From positions 98,893-162,892 of the forward strand of contig SVBX01000003.1 in assembly GCA_015058655.1 (NCBI GenBank): a DNA stretch of 64,000 nucleotides, given 5' to 3'. Position 1 is the first letter of the stretch. Each line of letters begins with the position of its first letter. A program made the position numbers and the translations under genes. This DNA is from Pseudoselenomonas ruminantium. Its GTDB lineage: Bacteria > Bacillota > Negativicutes > Selenomonadales > Selenomonadaceae. The notes beneath the pieces were generated by a model. That model had not been told where the DNA came from, did not search any database, and was given only the letters and a program-made list of their open reading frames with translations. Shown piece by piece: positions 15,264 through 22,862 of this stretch.

Positions 15264-16862
15264 ATGCGTGGCAGAAAAAATGAGCGGTATATGAAGCTGC
15301 TTTCTATCTTTGCCGTCATTGTGGTGGCGGCGGTGGTGGGGCATATCGTGTCCATCGTGTCCTACAACAGCAGGGAGTATGTTGCCCAGGGGGCCAGTCC
15401 CAACAGAGAGTCTTACTTGCTGCTGGAGGAGAGGAAGGACACCACCAGCGCCTGGCTGAAAAGGGATTTTGACCTGGAGGGCCAGCGGGTGGACCTGTCA
15501 GGGCAGATTTTTGACGGGGCTTTGAAGAACCAGGCGGTGGATGAGATTTCCGCCTGGCGGCTGACCCTGCGCTTCCACGGGGACTGCTATCTGAACAATG
15601 CCTGGTGCGGACTGGTGGAAATACATCAAGGGGTGGCAGCGGGCAGGGAAAAGGTGCAGACCCTCGACCTTCGGCACTGCGACAGGTCGGAGATAGAGCT
15701 TGACTATCTGCCGGAGGACAGCGATTTGATGATTCCCTTGCATGAGGGGGATTATCTGGTGTACTACCCCTCGGCTGCCGACAGGGAAGTGCCAGTGCAG
15801 GCCGGGGGCAGCCTGGAAATGGGGATGATTTTCTACTATCTGGGGGTGCTGGATCTCTCAGATTATGACATTACCTACAGCTACCACAAGAGCTTTACGG
15901 AGGGGGCGGAGTTTTACTTCATCCTGACCCTGGTGGTCCTCTGGCTGGCAGCTTTTTTCGGGCTGGTGGTGTCTTCCTATGCTTATCGGAAGGCCATGGT
16001 GGAAATGGAGCACAGAAAAGTCGGCATTTCTTATATGGCTGTAATCTACGATTTCATCTGCATCGTGGATTTGGTGAATGACAATATCGTGCATATATAT
16101 GGCAATGTCCCAGCCTCTCAGAATTTTGGCAGGCAACTTGGCGTGACGGACAGGCTGAAGAAAATGTTCATGGACGACATTGCCGATGAGTATGTGGAGC
16201 CCATGCGAAAATTTTTTGATATAGCCACTTTGTCCCAGAGAATTGAGGGAAAAAGCCTGGCCTGCGAATACATGGACCGTGAGGGGCGCTGCTATATCGT
16301 CAGGCTCTTTCCCATGGAGCAGGAACCTGGCCAGCCTTTGGAGCGTTTCATCTTTGCCATGAGAAATATAGATGAGGAACGCAACAAGATGATGGCTCTG
16401 CAGGAAAGCCGCAGCAAGGAGGAACCTGTGGTGGCGGTAGCAGAGGCTTATTCTGTCCGGGTACTGCTGGAAAATTTGGCAGCAAACATAAGGGAGGCCG
16501 TGGGGAGGAGCGACTTTGAGCTGGAGACGGATATCAGCCCGGATCTGCCGGAGCTGGTCATGGGTTATCCCCAAAGGCTGCGCCTGGCTCTTTTCTGCCT
16601 GCTCCTGCGGGATACCACCATGTGTGCGGGCGGGAAAATGAAGCTTTCTGTTTACGGCAAGGCTGCAGAGGGCCGCTGCCATCTGCTGTTTGCCCTGAAA
16701 AGCGGCGTGACAGCGGGGCAGCAGGCAGGGCTGGGGGCCTTGTGCCTGAAGGCAGCGGGAGAAATCCTGGCCACTATGTCAACGGAGCTGTCTGTCCTGG
16801 GCGGCGAAGGGGAGCAGAGTGAATTTTATTTTGAGCTTGATCAGGAGATTTGCGACAAATGA
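15264..16862 (+). CDS. Membrane sensor with degenerate histidine-kinase-like C-terminus
   Basis: 532 residues. TM helix at about 10-32, an extracytoplasmic domain to about 210, a second TM helix (YFILTLVVLWLAAFFGLVV), a PAS-like domain (about 250-365) and a C-terminal region resembling the ATPase part of a histidine kinase (MGYPQRLRLALFCLLL at the N-box position). No HisKA His box and no clear G1/G2 glycine boxes are present, so it is unlikely to be an active kinase. It overlaps the HD-GYP gene by 4 bases (ATGA), suggesting it senses and passes a signal to that protein. ATG 15264 is preferred over GTG 15255 because of the gaggt at 15250-15254. Confidence 0.72.
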   Translation: MRGRKNERYMKLLSIFAVIVVAAVVGHIVSIVSYNSREYVAQGASPNRESYLLLEERKDTTSAWLKRDFDLEGQRVDLSGQIFDGALKNQAVDEISAWRLTLRFHGDCYLNNAWCGLVEIHQGVAAGREKVQTLDLRHCDRSEIELDYLPEDSDLMIPLHEGDYLVYYPSAADREVPVQAGGSLEMGMIFYYLGVLDLSDYDITYSYHKSFTEGAEFYFILTLVVLWLAAFFGLVVSSYAYRKAMVEMEHRKVGISYMAVIYDFICIVDLVNDNIVHIYGNVPASQNFGRQLGVTDRLKKMFMDDIADEYVEPMRKFFDIATLSQRIEGKSLACEYMDREGRCYIVRLFPMEQEPGQPLERFIFAMRNIDEERNKMMALQESRSKEEPVVAVAEAYSVRVLLENLAANIREAVGRSDFELETDISPDLPELVMGYPQRLRLALFCLLLRDTTMCAGGKMKLSVYGKAAEGRCHLLFALKSGVTAGQQAGLGALCLKAAGEILATMSTELSVLGGEGEQSEFYFELDQEICDK

Positions 16863-18556
16863 TGACCGTTATTTACGGCACCGTGCTCTTTGTGTCCATC
16901 GTGGTGCTCATTTACCTGGCGCAGAAGGAATATGAGAATACGGATATTTACCAGTGGACCATGATCGTCATCATGTCCGTGGTCATTGCGGCCCACTGGC
17001 TGAAGTCACAGGTGGAGACTGCAGATGGAGCGTACCTGCTCCAATGCTTTGCCTATTTCGACAGCACCTATCTGTTCAGCGTGCTGATCACCTACCTGCT
17101 GCATATCCTGGGCATCAGGATATGGCCCTGGGTGAAGATTGCCCTCTATGGGCTGGCTTCTATACATGTGCTCATAGTTTTTTTCTGCTATCACACAGAC
17201 CTTTATTACAGCGGCGTCACCCTGGTGGAAACCAGCATGGGGACGGCGGTGCATTTCGCTCCGGGGCCGCTGAAGGTATTGCATACAGCTTATATCGTCT
17301 TCATGATGGGGGTGCTGCTGTCTGTGCTGGTGCTGGCTGTGCGTCGCAGGGGTAAATATCCCTTGCTGCATTTTGCCGCTTATATGATGCTGCCCCTGCT
17401 CACTATGCTGCTATACGGCGTGGAGGTGGCGCTGGGAGTGGGCTTTTCCTTAACGCCTGTGCTTTATGGCCTGGGGGCGGTGATGATTGCCTTCCAGTAC
17501 GACAAGGCTCATTCTTACGACATTGACTTCCTGATAGCGGATGCTCACAGGGAAGAAAAGGAAAAAGGCTATCTGGCGGTGACGCCGGAGGGAGAATTCC
17601 TGTGCTGCAATGAGAAATGCAAGGATTTCCTGCCCTTCTTGCATGATGTGCGGGTGGATGGCAGGCTGCCGGAGGATGACCGGCTGGGGCGAAAGATCCT
17701 TCAGTTCCTGAGTTCCTATGAAAAAGGCTATGCCTTGAAGACGAAGTACAAGCAGGGGGAGATGACCTGCATAGCCAGCATTTCTTCCCTGGATTTTGGC
17801 AATATGGGCGAGTGCCGGGGCTATCTCATAGAGATCTATGACGGCACGGAGGACCAGCGCAATCTGGATATCCTGTCGGACTTCAACCGCAGCCTCAATG
17901 AAGAAGTCCAGGAAAAAACCAGGAACATCAAGGAAATCCAGCGCAAGGTGGTACTGGGCATGGCTGACCTCATCGACAACCGGGACAGCAATACCGGAGG
18001 CCATGTGCGGCGCACCAGCGATATCATCAGCATCATCGTGGGGGAAATCCTGCGCCAGGGCCTTTTCTCCCTGACGGAGCAGCAGGGCCGGGATATCATC
18101 AGGGCGGCACCAACCCATGACTTGGGGAAGGTTCCCATCGAAAACAACATCCTCAACAAGCCCGGCAGATTCACCGAGGAAGAGTATGACATCATGAAGA
18201 CTCACGCCGCCAAAAGCGGGGAGATGGTGAAAATCCTGCTGGAAGGGGTGGAGGAGGAGCACTTCGTGCAAGTGGCCTACAATGTGGCCAGATACCATCA
18301 CGAGCGCTGGGACGGCAAGGGCTATCCCGAGGGGCTGGTGGGCAGCATGATACCCCTGGAGGCCAGGATCATGGCGGTGGCAGATGTGTATGACGCCCTG
18401 GTGAGCAAGCGGGTCTACAAGGAACCCCTGAGTTTTGAGAAAAGCGCCGCCATCATGTGCGAAGGCATGGGCACCCAGTTCGATCCCAGGCTGAAGCAGG
18501 TTTTCCTGGGCTGCCGTGAGGAATTGGAGCAGTATTATCTGCAGCATGACAGGTGA
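16859..18556 (+). CDS. Membrane HD-GYP domain protein (putative c-di-GMP phosphodiesterase)
   Basis: 565 residues. The N-terminus has seven hydrophobic helices in the style of the histidine-kinase 7TM sensor region (about 1-215), then a PAS-like linker (about 235-340) and an HD-GYP domain (about 360-555). Visible motifs: GGHVRRT near 380, HDLGKVPI near 420, HHERWDGKGYPEG near 480 and ADVYDAL. The metal-binding HD and the GYP signature are kept, so hydrolysis of c-di-GMP is plausible. Ribosome site aggag (16843-16847). It is coupled to the degenerate sensor upstream. Confidence 0.87.
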   Translation: MMTVIYGTVLFVSIVVLIYLAQKEYENTDIYQWTMIVIMSVVIAAHWLKSQVETADGAYLLQCFAYFDSTYLFSVLITYLLHILGIRIWPWVKIALYGLASIHVLIVFFCYHTDLYYSGVTLVETSMGTAVHFAPGPLKVLHTAYIVFMMGVLLSVLVLAVRRRGKYPLLHFAAYMMLPLLTMLLYGVEVALGVGFSLTPVLYGLGAVMIAFQYDKAHSYDIDFLIADAHREEKEKGYLAVTPEGEFLCCNEKCKDFLPFLHDVRVDGRLPEDDRLGRKILQFLSSYEKGYALKTKYKQGEMTCIASISSLDFGNMGECRGYLIEIYDGTEDQRNLDILSDFNRSLNEEVQEKTRNIKEIQRKVVLGMADLIDNRDSNTGGHVRRTSDIISIIVGEILRQGLFSLTEQQGRDIIRAAPTHDLGKVPIENNILNKPGRFTEEEYDIMKTHAAKSGEMVKILLEGVEEEHFVQVAYNVARYHHERWDGKGYPEGLVGSMIPLEARIMAVADVYDALVSKRVYKEPLSFEKSAAIMCEGMGTQFDPRLKQVFLGCREELEQYYLQHDR

Positions 18557-18567
18557 GGGGAGGTGGT

Positions 18568-18663
18568 ATGAAAACATTTCCATGTGTATACATAACAAAT
18601 GGCCTGCTTTTTTTCTTTACTCTATGTAATATATATTTATCGGGGCTAGGGCGTGTTGATTAA
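18568..18663 (+). CDS. Possible 31-residue membrane peptide running into a fold-back element
   Basis: A strong ribosome site (ggggaggtgg) precedes ATG 18568. The peptide MKTFPCVYITNGLLFFFTLC... has one hydrophobic segment and stops at the TAA in the first bases of the fold-back element. It may be a gene whose 3' end was replaced by the element, or chance. No homology recognised. Confidence 0.25.
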   Translation: MKTFPCVYITNGLLFFFTLCNIYLSGLGRVD

Positions 18664-18810
18664 ATGAACTTGGCCCAGATTTATGGGGATTGGCTGTCCA
18701 TTGCTAGGCGACAAACCACAGGCATAGCGGGGCTATGTCGAGGATTTGTCAACGACGCAGGGACAGTCAAGACCCGTGAAGATGGGCTGAGTGAATTAAT
18801 CAACACGCCC
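18649..18810. repeat. 162-bp fold-back element with TA ends (family ii), copy 2
   Basis: Same ends and length as copy 1, TA duplicated at 18647-18648 and 18811-18812. It differs from copy 1 at only a few positions. The stretch after it (18813-19092) has no convincing gene; it holds an AAGGCCTTCTATGAT/ATCATAG-AGGCCTTTT hairpin at about 18970-19010 and a short open run of unknown nature. Confidence 0.85.
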
Positions 18811-19092
18811 TAAAGTTCTAGGTAAAAAGTCCTAGGATATTGATGCACCAGGGGTATCCTGGGGGCGTATTCATTGTATTCCACCTTAATGGAGAAGGAA
18901 TCATTCAGCAGCCAGATGGCGTTCATTGCTCCATGTAACACTTTTATTGTTGTTACATCGAATCATAAGGCCTTCTATGATAAAATATCAACATCATAGG
19001 AGGCCTTTTAGCGTGCCGTTTTTCCAAGAATACAACATCGAGTGGCAATTTGGGGGGATTTTAGCAATACGCTGCAGCGCAGGCAGGGAAAA

Positions 19093-19120
19093 TTGACAGA
19101 GGTTGGGGATTTGCTACAAT
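19093..19120 (+). promoter_or_regulatory. Promoter of AAA/nuclease copy 2
   Basis: TTGACA (19093-19098), 16-base spacer, TACAAT (19115-19120) with an extended TGC. It matches the promoters of copies 1 and 3 in layout and in much of the spacer. Confidence 0.82.
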
Positions 19121-19159
19121 AAAGTCAGGAAGAAAAATCGAGGACGGAGGGGGAGCTTG

Positions 19160-20737
19160 ATGGAAGAAAAGAGAAGAAGGCTGCCTATTGGGGTGCAGAG
19201 TTTTGTGAGCATGAGGGAAGGCGGTTTTGTCTATGTGGATAAGACGCGCTACATATACGAATTGGTTAATGGCAGCAAGCAGTATTTCCTCAGCCGCCCC
19301 CGGCGTTTTGGCAAGAGTTTGTTTCTCTCGACCTTGAAAGCCTATTGGGAGGGGAGAAAGGAACTCTTTGAGGGGCTGGAGATTGAGAAGCTGGAGCAGG
19401 GACATGAGGGGGCTTTTGAGGCCTATCCTGTGTTCTATTTTGACTTTAACGGGCAGAACTATCAGGCAGATACGGCACTGGAGGCTGTATTGGCAGAGCA
19501 CCTGGACAGTTGGGAGAAGATTTACGGTGGTGATAGCAGCCTTTCCTTGTCGGGACGTTTCAGAAATCTCCTGAAAGCTGCCAGGGAGAAAACCGGCAAG
19601 GGCTGCGTGGTGCTGGTGGATGAGTATGACAAGCCTCTGCTGGAAGTGTTAGAAAATAACTCTCTGGAAGAACATAACAAAGCGGTTTTCAAAGGCTTCT
19701 TCGGCACCCTTAAAAGCTATGACGAGTATCTGCGCTTTGTCTTTATCACCGGCGTGACGAAGTTCAGCAAGGTGAGCATCTTCAGCGATTTGAACCAGCT
19801 CAATGATATCTCTTTAGAAAAGAACTTTGCAGGGATCTGCGGCATTACAGAGGAGGAGCTTCTGGGGACTTTTGGGCCGGAGATAAATGATATGGCAAGT
19901 GCCTTGGGATTGAGCAAGGATGCGTGCCTGGCCAAGCTGGCTATGATGTACGATGGATACCACTTTTATCCGAAAAGCCAGGGGGTCTATAATCCCTTCA
20001 GCCTTATCAAGGCATTTTATGGGCAGGATCTGGGAGCTTATTGGTTCGCCACGGGCACGCCTACTTTCTTGGTGCGACGACTGAAAAATATGCACTTTGA
20101 TGTGAAGCAGCTGGCAGAGGGGGATATATGTGCCGATGCGTATGCCATCACAGACTATCGGGCGGATAATCCTGATATCGTGCCGCTGCTCTACCAGACT
20201 GGCTATCTCACCATTGTGGGCTATGATGGGGAGGCCGGGGTTTATGTTTTAGGCTTCCCAAACAAAGAGGTGAAATACGGTTTTCTCAAAAGTCTTTTCC
20301 CGGAGTATGTTCCTACGGCAGTTCCGGGCAGCGGCAAGGATATTTTCACTCTGCGTAGACGAGTACTGGCTGGGGATACAGATGGCATAAGGGATACCCT
20401 GCAGGCGCTCTTTGCCAGCATTCCCTACACCACCGATGATGCTCCCTTCGAGCATTATTTCCAGACGGTGCTTTATCTCGTCTTTACCCTGCTGGGTCAG
20501 TATGTAGAGTGCGAGGTACACAGCAGCCGGGGGAGGGCTGACTGTGTTTTGACTACGGATAAGTATGTCTATATCTTCGAGTTCAAGGTGGATAAGCCTG
20601 CCAGGGAGGCCCTGGCCCAGATAGAGGCAAAGGGATATGCGGAGCCATTTGGGGCGGATGAGCGAGAGATATTCAGGATTGGCGTGAGCTTTGACTCGGA
20701 GAAGCGGAGTCTCTCTGAGTGGGAAGTGGGAGAGTGA
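19160..20737 (+). CDS. AAA-ATPase-like / PD-(D/E)XK nuclease family protein, copy 2
   Basis: 525 residues, colinear with copies 1 and 3. It has LPIGVQSF at the N-terminus, the P-loop-like RPRRFGKSLF, Walker B VVLVDEYDKPLLEV, the ITGVTKFSKVSIFSDLNQL block and the nuclease motif GRADC...FEFKVDKPA. ATG 19160 follows ggagggggag; the longer frame from 19103 would begin inside the promoter region. It is a single-gene transcription unit with its own promoter and terminator. These proteins are common as multicopy families in gut and rumen anaerobes; defence or mobile-element roles have been suggested but are not established. Confidence 0.87.
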   Translation: MEEKRRRLPIGVQSFVSMREGGFVYVDKTRYIYELVNGSKQYFLSRPRRFGKSLFLSTLKAYWEGRKELFEGLEIEKLEQGHEGAFEAYPVFYFDFNGQNYQADTALEAVLAEHLDSWEKIYGGDSSLSLSGRFRNLLKAAREKTGKGCVVLVDEYDKPLLEVLENNSLEEHNKAVFKGFFGTLKSYDEYLRFVFITGVTKFSKVSIFSDLNQLNDISLEKNFAGICGITEEELLGTFGPEINDMASALGLSKDACLAKLAMMYDGYHFYPKSQGVYNPFSLIKAFYGQDLGAYWFATGTPTFLVRRLKNMHFDVKQLAEGDICADAYAITDYRADNPDIVPLLYQTGYLTIVGYDGEAGVYVLGFPNKEVKYGFLKSLFPEYVPTAVPGSGKDIFTLRRRVLAGDTDGIRDTLQALFASIPYTTDDAPFEHYFQTVLYLVFTLLGQYVECEVHSSRGRADCVLTTDKYVYIFEFKVDKPAREALAQIEAKGYAEPFGADEREIFRIGVSFDSEKRSLSEWEVGE

Positions 20738-20791
20738 TGCTCCGCCTTTGCTGAGGGGGCTGGGCATGAGTTAGAGGTTCCGAGGAAAATG

Positions 20792-20830
20792 AAAAAGGGG
20801 TGCTGCGCGATTGTGTGCAGCACCTCCTTT
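20792..20830. terminator. Terminator between convergent genes
   Basis: GGTGCTGC...GCAGCACC stem with A-rich and T-rich flanks. It can serve AAA/nuclease copy 2 (+) and the clostripain-like gene (-). Confidence 0.75.
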
Positions 20831-20843
20831 GGCGTGTGTATTT

Positions 20844-22840
20844 TCAGTTGTGGGCGGTGGTGGTTATTTCGCCGTTTTTGATGGTGAATTCGACAAGGTT
20901 GGAGAGGGCGGTTTCGTTGTTGGGGGAGACGAATTCGAAGAAGTAGGCATAGAAACCGTCGCCCGTTTCTTCGTCGCTCATGATGAGATGCTTCCCTGCC
21001 TTGAAAGTTTCCACATCCACGCTGTAAATGGTGCCGCCGGGATCCGATAACATAGAGGCGTTGTGTATGGTAGTGATAGTATCCTCCGGTTTTATCTTGA
21101 TGAGGTTCCTGTCGCCCATGCCGTTTTCGTCAATGGCTTTGCGTGCTCCCAGGATGTAGTATCTCTCGGTGTCAAAATGATAGATGGCTTGCAGGTTGCA
21201 TCTGACGCCATTGAGAATGATGGGGATGGAATACATATTGTAGCCGTCTTTTTCGGCGGTTATGTCTACATAGACAGGGTGGCCGTTCAGCATGGGCCAG
21301 GTGCCATCGAAATTGTCTTTCATGATGCCGGTGTCCCAGTCTGCGATGATATTCGCATCGCTGCCAAGGTCGATGATGACATCATCTTCTTCGCTGACGT
21401 AAGCCAGATGGCAGCGGACACTGGAAATCTGGTCCATCTGCTTCTGGGTCAGTTCGACAAAGGCAGAGCCATCATTGTCCACATGTACGGGGGTATCTTC
21501 CAGGGCTGACACATTGAAGATGCCGAAGCCCGGTTTTTCGTCTATGACGCTGGCGGGGAACAGGACCGCGGGTTTCTCACCTGCCAGCAGCTGGCGGCCC
21601 TCCTGGGGCATCTGGCCGTACATGAAATAGCTGTACAGGCATTTCTGGGGCAGGGGGGCGGCTTTCTGGGACATATAGTTTCTCAGGTCGCTGGCCTGGT
21701 TGCTGTAGGGGTAGAAGCAGGAGAGGCCGGTGCTCCATTTCCGATAGGCACCATGGACGTTGTAGGTCACAGCAAGCTTCAGGGCATGGTCGAGGGTCTG
21801 GGCCTCCCCCACATCAGGTTGTTGGTCTCGTAGGCCAGATCCCCCAGATCAATCATGTTGGCGTAGCCCTGGGTGCTGGTATTGCCGCCGTAGTGCTCTG
21901 TCTCTCTGGCTGCCCGGTCAAAGTTACGGAAAAATTCCTGGGGGTTGGCGTCAGCCTGGCGCAGGGCCTCTATGCCGTAGGCCTCGTAGGCATTGCGGAG
22001 GGTGGGCATATACGAGAGGTCAATGCAGGACAGGGTGGCGGTATCATCAGTGCCTGCCTTGCGGCAGTTTTCCATGTAGGTGTCGCAGATGATCTTTCCC
22101 AGGGCGGCGCCGTCCATGGCGGGGTTGCTGCCCAGAGCACTCAGCCATTTGTCGTATTGCCAGCCCAGGCCGGACTCCAGTTCTTCAGAGGCTGTCATGT
22201 AGCGGGAGATGCCATAGAGGGCATTGGCCATGTCGTAGCTTGCCATGAGGCAGGCGTCAATGCCTACCATTTCAAAGGGAGGATTGTTCGGGTCAGGGGT
22301 GTGTACCGCGGCAAAGGCTTCCTGTATGTCGTTGAGGCTCAGGGTGCTGCCTGTGCGCTCGTCCTCGCAGAGGCCGTTGGCGCTGCCGCCGCCATGGTCC
22401 CAAAAGACAAAGACCCTGTGGTCGGCAGCGTAGTTGTCCTTGCCGTATTCCAGGAAGCTCTTCAGGGTGCTCCCGTCCCCCATATCGCGGTCCGGCAGGA
22501 TTTCCAGTTCGTACAGTTCGCCCTGGCTGTATAAGAAGCGTCCTGTTTGCCCGTCAGGGACGGCAGTGTTTTGCCAGCTGTTGCTGCCGCCTGTCTGGAT
22601 CAGCACATTCACATTGGCGGGAAGGTTGGCTTTCAGCACTTCCTTGATATCGTCGGTGGCGGCTCCGTTCTCCGATTCCAGATCCGAGCCGCACAAGTAC
22701 CAGTAAACCAGCCACTCATCCGTGGCGCTATAAGCCAGGGCAAGCCCCTGCGGGCTGATGGCCTGCAGCAGGATGGCCAGGGCCATAGCCACGGCCAGCC
22801 GCAGGAGCCTGGCTGCTTGAAGCATATCGCGCGTTTTCAT
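20844..22840 (-). pseudogene. Clostripain-like (peptidase C11) exported protease, frameshifted
   Basis: Two overlapping reading frames give one C11 protein. The first (22840-21779) has a signal peptide and the catalytic dyad: His in VFWDHGGGS and Cys in VGIDACLMA. The second (to 20844) continues the family C-terminal half (KLAVTYNVHGAYRKWS...). The frames meet at a run of five C (21806-21810; five G in the mRNA). One extra G would restore TGG GGG GAG and a single protein of about 665 residues. The family cleaves after Arg or Lys. The gene starts 22 bases after the GT2-GH3 gene, so it is in that operon. The break could be real decay, phase-variable slippage or a sequencing error. Confidence 0.83.
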
Positions 22841-22862
22841 GCGGAGTCGTTTCCCCTTTCTT

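Noticed and set aside
18813..19090. Insertion-sequence remnant before AAA copy 2
   Set aside because: A few inverted repeats (AAGGCCTTC/GAGGCCTTT, TGTAAC/GTTACA) and a 26-codon open run are visible, but nothing matches a known transposase well enough to name.
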